In this document: piece by piece, positions 8,982 through 18,586 of the stretch | How positions within the stretch are numbered: the stretch's first letter is position 1 | Layout of the letters: the number at the start of each line of letters is the position of its first letter | Source: Paramagnetospirillum caucaseum | GTDB taxonomy: Bacteria; Pseudomonadota; Alphaproteobacteria; Rhodospirillales; Magnetospirillaceae | Assembly: GCF_000342045.1 (NCBI RefSeq) | Contig: NZ_AONQ01000020.1 | Span: forward strand, 1-64,000 | DNA length: 64,000 nt | Direction of reading: 5' to 3' | Program-made: the position numbers and the translations under genes | The notes under the pieces: model-generated | Told to the model about the DNA's origin: nothing | Databases searched by the model: none | The model's input: only the letters and a program-made list of their open reading frames with translations

Positions 8982-9428
8982 ATGCGCCGTGCCGCCCTGG
9001 CCCTCTGCTGCCTGCTCGCCGCCGCTCCCACCTGGGCCGAGGACCTGCCCCAGGGCCCCAAGGCCCCGCCGCCCGAGCCGCTGCCCGACGCGCCTTGCGA
9101 CACCGCCCGGCCCGATTCCGGCGACTGGCTGGTGGGCCGCTGGGTGGCGCCCTATTCCAAATGGGAGTTCAGGCGGGATGCCCAGGGCCTGGCCTGGAAG
9201 CTGGAGCAGAAGCCCGACGTCAACCGCAACCTGGGCTACAAGCAGGGCGCGGTCATCGAGGGCAAGGTGACGGCCGTCAGCCCCTGCACCATGACCCTGC
9301 AGGCCGCCGAGAACGGCGAAACCGCCTTCGCCTTCGAGGGCGTGCGCACCGAGGACGGCAAGATCTACGGCTACGCCGTCAACAAGGCGGGACAGAACGC
9401 CCGTTGGACCCTCAGGCGGGAACGGTGA
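8982..9428 (+). CDS. Exported protein, DUF2147-like, unknown function
   Basis: A 148-residue exported protein with a signal peptide ending near residue 20 (PTWAED). The mature part begins Pro-rich (PKAPPPEPLPDAPCD) and continues with a beta-rich segment (GDWLVGRWVAPYSKWEF ... YGYAVNKAGQNARWTL). It resembles small periplasmic DUF2147-like domains only loosely. The ATG at 8982 was preferred over the one at 8967 because GAGG lies 9 bases ahead and the signal peptide becomes regular. It follows the small lipoprotein gene and overlaps the convergent thioesterase gene by 17 bases. Confidence 0.65.
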   Translation: MRRAALALCCLLAAAPTWAEDLPQGPKAPPPEPLPDAPCDTARPDSGDWLVGRWVAPYSKWEFRRDAQGLAWKLEQKPDVNRNLGYKQGAVIEGKVTAVSPCTMTLQAAENGETAFAFEGVRTEDGKIYGYAVNKAGQNARWTLRRER

Positions 9429-9858
9429 TCATCATCGCCTCGACCCGGGCCCGCAGATCGTCGGGAAGCGGCGTCGAACGCCGCGTCTGCTGATCGGCCA
9501 GCACCAGCACCGAATCGGCGATGGCGACGCAACGGTCGCCGACGAACACCCCCTGGCCCAGATGGAACGAGGAGCGGCCGATCCCGGTCACCCCGGTGCC
9601 GATGCGCACCTCGCCCGGCCAGTGGATCTCGCCGATGAAGTCGAGCACCAGCCGGGCGATGACCATGAAGGTGCCGGGCGGCGTCAGCGGCCGGTCCGGT
9701 TCCAGCAGGAACTGGGTGCGCCCCGTCTCGCAGAACACCGAGAACGCCACGTTGTTGATGTGGCCCTGCTGGTCGGTATCGCAATAGCGCAGGGTCTCGC
9801 GGCACCAATGGGGATAGACGGCGGGGTTCTTCAGGTCGGGCTTGGCGGTATGGGTCAT
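9412..9858 (-). CDS. Acyl-CoA thioesterase, 4HBT/YbgC type
   Basis: A 148-residue hot-dog thioesterase. The segment RYCDTDQQGHINNVAF (about residues 24-39) is the 4-hydroxybenzoyl-CoA thioesterase signature, with the catalytic Asp in the YCDTDQQGH stretch. Length fits the family, which hydrolyses acyl-CoA or acyl-ACP thioesters in the cytoplasm. It starts at an ATG 20 bases downstream of the EamA transporter stop on the same strand, so the two may be co-transcribed. The gene converges on the exported-protein gene with a 17-base overlap. The specific acyl substrate cannot be told. Confidence 0.88.
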   Translation of the reverse strand: MTHTAKPDLKNPAVYPHWCRETLRYCDTDQQGHINNVAFSVFCETGRTQFLLEPDRPLTPPGTFMVIARLVLDFIGEIHWPGEVRIGTGVTGIGRSSFHLGQGVFVGDRCVAIADSVLVLADQQTRRSTPLPDDLRARVEAMMITVPA

Positions 9859-9878
9859 GGGCTCTCTCAACGGTTCCC

Positions 9879-10772
9879 TCAGGCTATGCAGCGCCGCCGC
9901 GACGGCAGCATGGAGAATACCACGGCGGCGATCACCACCGCACCGCCTCCCAACTGGGCCGGGTTGGGCGGCGAGCCGCCCAGGGTGGCGATGACAGCGG
10001 CGAACACCGGCACCAGATTGAGGAACAGCGCCGTCCGCCCCGCCCCCAGGCGGGTGATGGCCATGCTCCAGAACAGATAGGCCAGCACCGAGCCGGTCAC
10101 CGCCATCAGCAGTAGCGCCGCCCCCGCCTTGGGGCCGGGCATGGTGTAGGCCGAGCCGGCCACCAGGGCGGCCAGCGCCAGCGCCAGGGTCCCGGCGGCC
10201 ATCATCACGGTGGTGTTGGCCAGTTGCGGGCCGGGCGGCGTCAGCTTGCGGGCCAGCACGTTGTAGCCCGCCCAGGCCAGGTTGGCGCCCATCATCTCCA
10301 CGTCGCCCAGGCCGAATTCCATGGCCCCGCCCGCCGATCCGCCGCCCAGCACCACCATGGCCACCCCGGCCATGGCCACCGGAATGGCGGCGATCTGGCG
10401 GCCGGGAAGCCGCTCGCCCAGGGTCAGCGCCGCCAGCAAAGCGGTGAGCAGCGGATTGGTCGCCATGATCAGCGCACCGTTGACCGCCGTGGTCGTGCGC
10501 ATGGCATCGAAGAACAACGTGTTGAAGCCGGCGATGCCGACCACCCCCACCAGGGCCAGCCGCCCGCCGTACCGCCGGGCGATGCCCAGCATGGCGGAGA
10601 CCTCGCCGCGCCCGGCCACCAGCGCCGCCATGATCAGCGTCGCCAGCCCGAAGCGCGCCGCCGCCGCGTTCATGGGGGCCATGTCCGCCAGCACCGGGCC
10701 GGCCAGATTGAAATTGGCCCCCCAGAACAGGGCGGACAGGGCGGCAAGGGTATAGATCGCGGCCGGGCCCAT
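9879..10772 (-). CDS. EamA/DMT family transporter
   Basis: A 297-residue inner-membrane protein with about ten hydrophobic segments in two repeats, typical of the drug/metabolite transporter (EamA) superfamily. The N-terminal LFWGANFNLAG and the mid-protein VLGGG/NLAWAGYNVLARK stretches fit the two EamA halves. The ATG at 10772 was chosen over 10784 because GGAGG lies immediately upstream of it. It is divergent from a LysR-type regulator over about 100 bases, the usual arrangement for an exporter controlled by its neighbour. The substrate is unknown; amino acids or related metabolites are common in the family. Confidence 0.88.
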   Translation of the reverse strand: MGPAAIYTLAALSALFWGANFNLAGPVLADMAPMNAAAARFGLATLIMAALVAGRGEVSAMLGIARRYGGRLALVGVVGIAGFNTLFFDAMRTTTAVNGALIMATNPLLTALLAALTLGERLPGRQIAAIPVAMAGVAMVVLGGGSAGGAMEFGLGDVEMMGANLAWAGYNVLARKLTPPGPQLANTTVMMAAGTLALALAALVAGSAYTMPGPKAGAALLLMAVTGSVLAYLFWSMAITRLGAGRTALFLNLVPVFAAVIATLGGSPPNPAQLGGGAVVIAAVVFSMLPSRRRCIA

Positions 10773-10876
10773 GGGAGCCTCCATTGAGATAGACTAATCC
10801 ATTCCTCGACGATACGCTCTGGAAATACTTGACCTCAAACGAGCTTTTCTCGCTCTCGGGGTAAGGAAATCTAATC

Positions 10877-11767
10877 ATGCGTCGCCGCCTGCCCCCGCTT
10901 CGCGCCCTGCACGCCTTCGAGGCCGCCGCCCGCCACCTGTCCTTCGCCCGCGCCGCCGAGGAGATGGGCGTCACCCCGGCGGCCATCAGCCAGCAGATCA
11001 AGCAGCTGGAGGATATCCTGGGAGTGGCGCTGTTCCATCGCGGGGCGCGGCTGTCCCTGACCCGTCCGGCCGCCCTGGTCAGCGTGGATCTCAGCGATGC
11101 CTTCGATCGCCTGGCCTCGGCGGTCGGCCGCCTTGCCCCCGACGGCCCGGCCAGGCCGCTGGTGGTCTCGGCCCCGCCGGCCTTTGCGGCGCGCTGGCTG
11201 GTGCCGCGCCTGACCCGCTTCCAGGAGGCCCATCCCGGCATCGACCTGCACCTGTCGGCGACGCTGCGGCTGGTGGACCTCGACCGCGAGGGGGTGGACG
11301 TGGGCATCCGCTACGGCCCGGGCCGCTATCCCGGCCTGCTGGTCGAGCGCCTGCGCCTGGAGGAGGTGGTGGCGGTGGCGGCGCCGCGCCTGGCCGGCAG
11401 CCTGCGCGACCTGGCCGACCTCACCCGCGCCACCTTGCTGGTTAATGAGTTCATGGGCTGGGACCCGGCCTTCCCCACCTGGCCGGGCTGGCTGGCCGAG
11501 ATGGGCGCCGCGCCCGACGAGCCGCTGAAGCTCCGCCCGTTCGGCGACGCCTCGCTGGTGGTCGAGGCCGCCCTGGCCGGATTGGGCGCCGCCCTGGTCT
11601 GGCGGACCCTGGTTTCCGACGAACTGGCCGCCGGAAGGCTGGTGGCCCTGTTCCCCGGACGCCCGCTGGCCAGCGCCTATCATCTGGTCTGCCTACCCGA
11701 CCGGGCCGAGACCCCGGCCATCCGCGCCTTCCGGGACTGGATCAAGACCGAGGTCGTCACCACCTGA
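10877..11767 (+). CDS. LysR-family transcriptional regulator, GcvA-like
   Basis: A 296-residue LysR regulator. The N-terminal winged helix-turn-helix spans residues 5-65 (ALHAFEAAARHLSFARAAEE, then TPAAISQQIKQLED), and the rest is the ligand-binding domain. The LRALHAFEAAARHLSF start and the overall pattern match the GcvA subgroup. It probably controls the divergent EamA exporter and itself from the shared intergenic region 10773-10876. The ligand cannot be inferred. Confidence 0.93.
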   Translation: MRRRLPPLRALHAFEAAARHLSFARAAEEMGVTPAAISQQIKQLEDILGVALFHRGARLSLTRPAALVSVDLSDAFDRLASAVGRLAPDGPARPLVVSAPPAFAARWLVPRLTRFQEAHPGIDLHLSATLRLVDLDREGVDVGIRYGPGRYPGLLVERLRLEEVVAVAAPRLAGSLRDLADLTRATLLVNEFMGWDPAFPTWPGWLAEMGAAPDEPLKLRPFGDASLVVEAALAGLGAALVWRTLVSDELAAGRLVALFPGRPLASAYHLVCLPDRAETPAIRAFRDWIKTEVVTT

Positions 11768-11814
11768 TGGGTTTACCCCGACAGCCCCCTTGCCTTCCGA
11801 AGGCGGGGTGCTAG

Positions 11815-12822
<1,008 letters not shown>

Positions 12823-12902
12823 ACCTAAGGCCTGGGGAACAGGGGGGGGGTAGGCTGAACGTCATTGGCAGGGCATATCGGCCACTGACCTTCACGGTCG
12901 CG

Positions 12903-15284
12903 GTGCTGCTGGTCGTATGGACCAGCGGCATCCTGGTGGCATGGCGGGACCGCAGCGATTCGCTCAACGACAGCGGCCGCCTGACCGGAGCGCTGACCCG
13001 CGTGGTGGCCGAACGGATTTCCGGTTCGCTGCGCGGCCTCGACCTGATGCTGCAGGACGTGGCCGTGCACTCCCAGGACAAGGGCGGCCAAGCCGCCGAA
13101 CTGCTGACCCTGATGCGCTATCGCGCCGCCGGCTTGCCCGAAGTGCGCAACGTCTTCGTGATCGCCGCCGACGGGCGGGTGACGGCGTCCACCCTCGGCT
13201 CCATGGTCGGCATCGACCTCAGCCGCCGCCCCTATTTCGAGACGGCCGCCAAGGCGCCATTCCGCACCGGCCTGGTCGTCGCGCCGCCCGCCATCAGCCC
13301 GGTGACCGGCAAGCCCGGCCTGGTGGTGGCGCGGCCGATCATCAGCCCGCTCGGCACCTTCGCCGGAATCGTGGCGGCGGCGCTGAACCCCGAATTCTTC
13401 ACCGAGGCGCTGAGCGGCGTGGTGGAAGGCGAGGTGGACCGGGCGGTGATCGCCAACCTGGACGGCGACGTCATGGCGCGGCTGCCCGATCCCGGCCGCC
13501 ACATGGGCAGCTCCATCCGCTCCGGCCCCCTGTTCACCCAATACCTGCCCAAGGCCCGCGCAGGCACCTTCACCGCCCCCAGCGCCTTCGACGGCCTGGA
13601 ACGGCTGGCCTCCTATCAGGCGCTGGACCAGCACCCCGTGGTGGTCTCGGTGGGCATCACCACCCAGGCGGCGCTTCGGCGCTGGACCATCAACACCCTG
13701 ATCATGGGCGGGGCCGGCCTGGTGTTCTCCGCCCTGGCCCTGGTGGCGGCGGTTCAGCTGGAACGGCGCGAGCGGGACCGGCGCCGGGCCGAAGCGGCGC
13801 TCCAGGCCAGCGAGGAAAGCTACCGCATCCTGGTCAACGACCAGGACGACCTGATCCACCGCTATGCTCCCGACACCACGTTGCTGACCGTCAACCGGGC
13901 CTATGCCCGCTTCTACGGCGAGCAGCCCGACCAGTTGGTGGGGCGCAAGTGGATCGACCTCGTCCCGGTGGAGGAGCGCGCCTTCACGCTGTCCTGCCTG
14001 CAGGCCCTGAACCACGTTCAGCCCTACCGCGAGGACCATCGCCGGGTAGTGCGTCCCGACGGCCAGGAACGCTGGATCGAATGGCGGACCACGGCGCTGT
14101 ACGATTCCCTCGACAACCTGACCGGCTACCAGACGGTGGGGCGCGACGTCACTGATTCCCACCGGGCCCAGCAGGCCATCTCCGAGCGGGAGGAGCTCTA
14201 CAGCCAGAGTTTCCACCGCAACCCGGCCATCAAGCTGCTGATCGATCCCAAGACCGGCGCCATCACCGACGCCAACGATTCGGCGGCGCTGTTCTACGGC
14301 TATCCCATCGAGGTGCTGAAGCGGATGCAGATCGGCGACATCAACATCGCCGCGCCGGACGAGATCAGTCGGGAAATGGCGGCGGTGGAGTACGAGGGGC
14401 GCAAGTTCCTGCGCTTCAGGCACCGCCTGTCCTCGGGCGGCATCCGCGACGTGGAGGTCTATACCTCGCCCCTGCACGTGGGCGGGCGCGCCTATCTCAG
14501 CAGCATCGTGGTGGACGTCTCGGACCGCAACCGCTTCGAGGCGGAACTGCAGGCCAAGACCGCCGAACTGGCACGCTCCAATGCCGAGCTGGAGCAGTTC
14601 GCCTACGTGGCCTCCCACGATTTGCGCCAGCCGCTGCGCATGGTCAGCTCCTACGTCACCCTGCTGGAACGGCACCTGGGCGAGCGCCTGGATATCCCGT
14701 CGCGCGAATTCATCGGCTATGCCGTCTCCGGGGTCAAGCGCATGGAGGCCCTGATCAAGGGCCTGCTCGACTATTCGCGGGTCGGGCGCGGCACCGAGGA
14801 TTTCACCGGCGTCAATCTGGAGGAGACGGTGGCGGAGGCCTCGGCCAATCTCGGCCTGGACGGCGGCAATGCCGATGCCAGGGTGACCGTCGTGCCCCCG
14901 CTGCCCACCCTCCCCGGCATCCCCAGCGAACTGGCCAGGCTGTTCCAGAACCTGATCGGCAACGCCGTCAAGTACCGCCATCCCGACCGCAAGCCGGAAA
15001 TCCGCGTCAGCGCCCGGCAGGACGGCGCCGAGTGGGTGATCGCCGTCGAGGACAACGGCATGGGCATCGAGCCCGAGCATTTCGAGCGCATCTTCGGCAT
15101 GTTCCAGCGCCTGCACGGCGAGGGGGAGTACGAGGGCACCGGCATCGGCCTCGCCATCTGCCGCAAGATCGTCACCACCCACCAGGGCCGCATCTGGGTC
15201 GAGTCGGAACCCGGCCAGGGCTGCCGCTTCCTGGTGGCGCTGCCGGCCGACCACGCCGCCAAACCGGCCCTTCCGGCGCATTGA
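12903..15284 (+). CDS. Membrane PAS-domain sensor histidine kinase
   Basis: A kinase of at least 793 residues. It has an N-terminal membrane helix, a periplasmic Cache-like (PDC) domain (roughly residues 20-255, including VVAPPAISPVTGKPG), a second membrane helix near 260-280, and two PAS domains (about 300-420 and 430-550). The dimerisation domain carries phospho-acceptor His about residue 572 (AYVASHDLRQPLR), followed by an ATPase domain with N, G1 (DNGMGIE) and G2 (GTGIGLAIC) boxes. No receiver is attached. The start is uncertain: the GTG at 12903 falls inside the first hydrophobic segment, and the open frame runs on upstream to a G-rich tract near 12841-12854 without an ATG. Confidence 0.88.
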   Translation: MLLVVWTSGILVAWRDRSDSLNDSGRLTGALTRVVAERISGSLRGLDLMLQDVAVHSQDKGGQAAELLTLMRYRAAGLPEVRNVFVIAADGRVTASTLGSMVGIDLSRRPYFETAAKAPFRTGLVVAPPAISPVTGKPGLVVARPIISPLGTFAGIVAAALNPEFFTEALSGVVEGEVDRAVIANLDGDVMARLPDPGRHMGSSIRSGPLFTQYLPKARAGTFTAPSAFDGLERLASYQALDQHPVVVSVGITTQAALRRWTINTLIMGGAGLVFSALALVAAVQLERRERDRRRAEAALQASEESYRILVNDQDDLIHRYAPDTTLLTVNRAYARFYGEQPDQLVGRKWIDLVPVEERAFTLSCLQALNHVQPYREDHRRVVRPDGQERWIEWRTTALYDSLDNLTGYQTVGRDVTDSHRAQQAISEREELYSQSFHRNPAIKLLIDPKTGAITDANDSAALFYGYPIEVLKRMQIGDINIAAPDEISREMAAVEYEGRKFLRFRHRLSSGGIRDVEVYTSPLHVGGRAYLSSIVVDVSDRNRFEAELQAKTAELARSNAELEQFAYVASHDLRQPLRMVSSYVTLLERHLGERLDIPSREFIGYAVSGVKRMEALIKGLLDYSRVGRGTEDFTGVNLEETVAEASANLGLDGGNADARVTVVPPLPTLPGIPSELARLFQNLIGNAVKYRHPDRKPEIRVSARQDGAEWVIAVEDNGMGIEPEHFERIFGMFQRLHGEGEYEGTGIGLAICRKIVTTHQGRIWVESEPGQGCRFLVALPADHAAKPALPAH

Positions 15285-15339
15285 CGCCGCCGGCCAATTG
15301 GGCGACTCTCATGGTCGCGTCCAGAAGGAGTGTTCGACC

Positions 15340-15546
15340 ATGAAGGTCGCGGCCATTTCGTTCAACGACAACCACAGCCTCAGCATGGACGTGGAGGGGG
15401 TCAGCTATATCGGTGCCGCCCAGCCCATGGAGCTGGAGGACGGCACCTGGTTCCTGGAACTTCTGATCCGCACCGGCAACGGCACCGTCGCCCTGCAGCT
15501 GGTGGCCGATTCGCCGGAAAAGCTCGACATCACGCGCTACGAGTAG
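15340..15546 (+). CDS. Small conserved-looking protein, unknown function
   Basis: A 68-residue acidic protein starting at an ATG ten bases after AAGGAG (15325-15330), a strong ribosome binding site. The sequence alternates polar and hydrophobic residues (ISFNDNHSLSMDVEGVSYIG), suggesting a small all-beta domain, and has no signal peptide or Cys. I do not recognise the family. It lies 55 bases after the histidine kinase on the same strand and might be its co-transcribed partner. Confidence 0.7.
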   Translation: MKVAAISFNDNHSLSMDVEGVSYIGAAQPMELEDGTWFLELLIRTGNGTVALQLVADSPEKLDITRYE

Positions 15547-15549
15547 CGC

Positions 15550-16005
15550 CTAGCCCCGCGCCTTTTCCTCCCAGCCGCCGCGTTCGGTCTGCTGGTAGTA
15601 GACCAGTTGGTGGCCCGCCGCCTTCCAGCGCTTCCAGCGTTCGCGCGCCTTCTCGACCGCCTCGGAATCGTTGCCGTCGAACAGGTCGAGGCAGCGCTGG
15701 AACCCCGCCACCTGCTCCGATTCCGCGCCGTCGCACATCACCAGGATGGTGGCCTGATTGGGGTTCTCGTCCGTATCGGTCAGCCAGATGGGCTGGGCCG
15801 CCGCCTCGCCGTCCCGGGCCGAGCCGTGGGGCAGCCAGGAATCCGGCTCGTAGGTCCAGAGCCGGTCGTTGAGGAATTCCACCCGCTCGGCCGAACCAGC
15901 CAACACTACGGCGCGGAAGCCGGCGGCCAGCGCCTTGTCCAGCAGCTTGGGCAATGCCTGCTCCAGCGGCAGGCGCATCAGGTGGTAGAAGCCGATCTGG
16001 GTCAT
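15550..16005 (-). CDS. holC: DNA polymerase III chi subunit
   Basis: A 151-residue protein of the HolC family, the clamp-loader accessory subunit that links polymerase III to single-strand binding protein. The start IGFYHLMRLPLEQALPKLL, the central RLWTYEPDSWLPHG and the end KAAGHQLVYYQQTERGGWEE follow the usual family pattern. In many alphaproteobacteria holC neighbours leucyl aminopeptidase genes, and two lie 1 kb away here, separated by a glycosyltransferase. It is divergent from that glycosyltransferase. Confidence 0.92.
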   Translation of the reverse strand: MTQIGFYHLMRLPLEQALPKLLDKALAAGFRAVVLAGSAERVEFLNDRLWTYEPDSWLPHGSARDGEAAAQPIWLTDTDENPNQATILVMCDGAESEQVAGFQRCLDLFDGNDSEAVEKARERWKRWKAAGHQLVYYQQTERGGWEEKARG

Positions 16006-16062
16006 GCCCCAGGTTTACCATGGGAATGGCGTTCCGGCGAGCCGTGGGTATAATCCCCTGCC

Positions 16063-16995
16063 ATGACGATCGCCGTGATCATCCCCTGCTACAAGGTCAC
16101 CCGCCATATCGAGGCGGTGCTGGCCGGTATTCCCGACACCATCGACCACATCCTGGTGGTGGACGATTGCTGCCCCGAGGGCTCGGGCGATGCGGCGGCC
16201 AGGGTCGCCGACCCGCGCGTCGAGGTGATCCGCCACGCCGTCAACAAGGGCGTCGGCGGCGCGGTGGTCACCGGCTACCGCCGCGCCCTGGAACTGGGCG
16301 CGGACATCTGCGTCAAGATGGACGGCGACGGCCAGATGGACCCGACCGAACTGCCCCGGCTGATCGAGCCGCTGGCCTCGGGCCGGGTGGACTACACCAA
16401 GGGCAACCGCTTCCGCCATCTGCCCGAATTGAAGGCCATGCCGCCGGTCCGCCTGATCGGCAATTCGGCCCTGTCGTTCCTGGTCAAGGCGGCGTCGGGC
16501 CAGTGGGGGGTGATGGACCCCACCAACGGCTATACCGCCATCCACCGCCGCGCCCTCGACGAGATCGACCTGGGCCGTCTGGCCGAGCGCTATTTCTTCG
16601 AAAGCGACATGCTGATCCAGCTGGGCATGGCCGGGCTGCCGGTGGAGGACGTGGCCATGCCGGCCCGCTATGGCGACGAGGTTTCGTCCCTGTCGGTGGC
16701 CAGGGTGCTGCGCGACTTCCCGCCGCTGCTGGCGAGGGGCTTTCTGAAGCGCCTGCTGTTCCGCTATTTCATCAGCGACTTCACCATCGCCTCGCTCTAT
16801 CTGCTGATCGGCGTGCCGCTGCTGGCCTTCGGCCTGTTCGAGGGGATCGGCCAGTGGATCGCCTCGGTGAGCAGCGGCGTGCCGCGTACCGCCGGCACGG
16901 TCATGCTGGCCGCCATGCCCACCATCCTGGGCTTCCAGCTGCTGCTGCAAGCCATCGCCCACGACGTCCAGTCGGCGCCGCGGCCGCGCGGCTAA
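16063..16995 (+). CDS. Family 2 glycosyltransferase, polyprenyl-phosphate type
   Basis: A 310-residue membrane-bound GT2 enzyme. The GT-A domain holds the nucleotide-sugar motif VVDDCCPEGS (about residues 28-37) and the metal-binding KMDGDGQMDP (about 86-95). Two C-terminal membrane helices (about 245-265 and 285-302) anchor it. The layout matches dolichol- or undecaprenyl-phosphate hexose transferases that donate sugars to envelope glycans. It overlaps the convergent aminopeptidase gene by four bases. The sugar and final polymer are unknown. Confidence 0.88.
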   Translation: MTIAVIIPCYKVTRHIEAVLAGIPDTIDHILVVDDCCPEGSGDAAARVADPRVEVIRHAVNKGVGGAVVTGYRRALELGADICVKMDGDGQMDPTELPRLIEPLASGRVDYTKGNRFRHLPELKAMPPVRLIGNSALSFLVKAASGQWGVMDPTNGYTAIHRRALDEIDLGRLAERYFFESDMLIQLGMAGLPVEDVAMPARYGDEVSSLSVARVLRDFPPLLARGFLKRLLFRYFISDFTIASLYLLIGVPLLAFGLFEGIGQWIASVSSGVPRTAGTVMLAAMPTILGFQLLLQAIAHDVQSAPRPRG

Positions 16996-18455
16996 CCCCC
17001 CGCCAGGGCGTCGAACAGCCGCACCCCGTACCCCGTCGCCGTCTCGGGACAGAGCGGATCGTCCTCGTCGGCGAATTCGCGCCCGGCCATGTCGATATGG
17101 GCCCAGGGCAGCCCCTCGGGTACGAAATGCTCGAGGAAGCGGGCCGCGTCGTCGTTGTCGGGCACGTCGCCCCAGGCGCAGTGCTTCAGATCGGCAATGT
17201 CGGACTTCAGGTCCCCGTCGCAGGCCTTGGTCAGCGGCAGCCGCCACAGGGGTTCGTCCTCCGCCTTGGCGTGCTTCAGCAGCCGCCGGGCCAGCAGATC
17301 GTCGTTGACGTAGAGGCCGGCGTATTCGGCGTCGAGCAGTTCCTCGGTGGTGCCGGTGAGCGTGGCGATATCCACCAGGGCGGCGGGCTTCAGCGTCGCC
17401 GCCGCCCAGGCCAGGGCGTCGGCCAGCACCAGACGCCCCTCGGCGTCGGTGTCGATCACCTCGACGGTCTGGCCCGAGAAGGATCTGACCACGTCGCCGG
17501 GCCGCTGGGCCGCGCCCGAGGGCATGTTCTCGGCCAGGGCCAGCACGCCGCACACATGGGCCTTGGCCTTGCGCCCCGCCACGGCGCGGAGGGCGCCGAT
17601 CACGGCGGCCGCCCCGGCCATATCGGCCTTCATCAGTTCCATGTCCTCGGCATCCTTGATGGTGATGCCGCCGGTGTCGAAGGTGACGCCCTTGCCCACC
17701 AGCACCAGCGGCCGCGCTTCCGCCCCCCTCCAGCGCAGCAGCACCAGGCGCGGCGGCCGGCGGCTTCCCTGCCCCACCGCCGCCAGCAGGTTGAGGCCCT
17801 GCTCGCGCAGCGCCGCCTCGTCCAGCACGGAGACCTCGACGCCCAGGGCTTCCAGCAGGCGGGCGCGCCCGGCGAATTCGTCCGGTCCCAGGGCGTTGGC
17901 CGGCTCGTCGGCGAGGTCGCGGGCCAGGAACACCCCCTGGGCCACCGCCTCGCGGGCGGCGAACAGCCGCGCCGCCTCGTCCGGCTCGGCGCAACAGACC
18001 ACCACGCCGTCCAGCACCGGCGGCTGGTCGTCCTCGTCGTCGGGATCGTACCTGGTGCGGTATTTGGACAGCGGGCGATAGCCCTTGAGCCGCAGGCCGT
18101 AGGCCAGTTCCGCCACCTGATCCGGGGCCAGGTCGAGCAGCAATGTGACCGACTTGGCCCGGCTCTCGTCCAACTCGTCCAGCAGGGCTCCGCCGATGCG
18201 GCGCAGCTTCCTAGGCGTGAGTCTGCGCCCCTTGCCCAGCCCGAACACCACCAGCGAGGACAGCGGCGGCGACGGAGCGCGCAACAACTCGGTCTCCCCT
18301 GCGTCACCGTCGAAGCCCAGGCGCTTCAGCGCCCTGGACAGCCCCCCACCGCCATCCAGGGCGGTGAAGGACGGCGTGGCCAGACGCCCCCGCCACAGCC
18401 CGACGGCGACGGCGCCGTCGGGGGTGGCGGGAAGGGAGCGGAAGGTGATGCGCAT
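16992..18455 (-). CDS. M17 leucyl aminopeptidase family protein (divergent paralogue)
   Basis: A 487-residue M17 aminopeptidase. The metal and catalytic motifs are complete: VGKGVTFDTGGITIK and DTDAEGRLVLADAL, plus KADMAGAAA. It is shorter than, and clearly diverged from, the PepA-like protein encoded next to it, mainly in the N-terminal domain. The ATG at 18455 follows AGGGCG and is preferred over the one at 18473. These enzymes remove N-terminal residues from peptides in the cytoplasm with two metal ions. The tandem arrangement suggests old duplication followed by specialisation. Confidence 0.92.
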   Translation of the reverse strand: MRITFRSLPATPDGAVAVGLWRGRLATPSFTALDGGGGLSRALKRLGFDGDAGETELLRAPSPPLSSLVVFGLGKGRRLTPRKLRRIGGALLDELDESRAKSVTLLLDLAPDQVAELAYGLRLKGYRPLSKYRTRYDPDDEDDQPPVLDGVVVCCAEPDEAARLFAAREAVAQGVFLARDLADEPANALGPDEFAGRARLLEALGVEVSVLDEAALREQGLNLLAAVGQGSRRPPRLVLLRWRGAEARPLVLVGKGVTFDTGGITIKDAEDMELMKADMAGAAAVIGALRAVAGRKAKAHVCGVLALAENMPSGAAQRPGDVVRSFSGQTVEVIDTDAEGRLVLADALAWAAATLKPAALVDIATLTGTTEELLDAEYAGLYVNDDLLARRLLKHAKAEDEPLWRLPLTKACDGDLKSDIADLKHCAWGDVPDNDDAARFLEHFVPEGLPWAHIDMAGREFADEDDPLCPETATGYGVRLFDALAGG

Positions 18456-18496
18456 GGACGCCCTATCAAACATGTCATCCCGACAACCGAGGGGCG

Positions 18497-18559
18497 GAGG
18501 GATCTCATCCTGATCCGGCGGGTCAAAACCGGCACCATCGGATCAGGCGGAGATCCCTC
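18497..18559. repeat. Imperfect 21-bp inverted repeat between the two aminopeptidase genes
   Basis: The arms 18497-18517 and 18539-18559 pair with two adjacent mismatches (GAGGGATCTC against GAGATCCCTC, then CCTGATCCG against CGGATCAGG). The element sits in the 131-base gap between two same-strand genes. It could terminate pepA transcription or be a dispersed intergenic repeat; no T-run follows on either strand. Confidence 0.6.
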
Positions 18560-18586
18560 GCCGAAGCTCGGGAAGACAGATTATTC

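Noticed and set aside
9412-11307. A 631-codon minus-strand frame spanning thioesterase, transporter and LysR
   Set aside because: Only its last 148 codons, the thioesterase, are real; the rest is out of frame with the transporter and antisense to lysR.
12825-15281. An 818-codon minus-strand open frame opposite the histidine kinase
   Set aside because: The other strand encodes a complete kinase with clear motifs; this frame has mirror-type composition and no domain.
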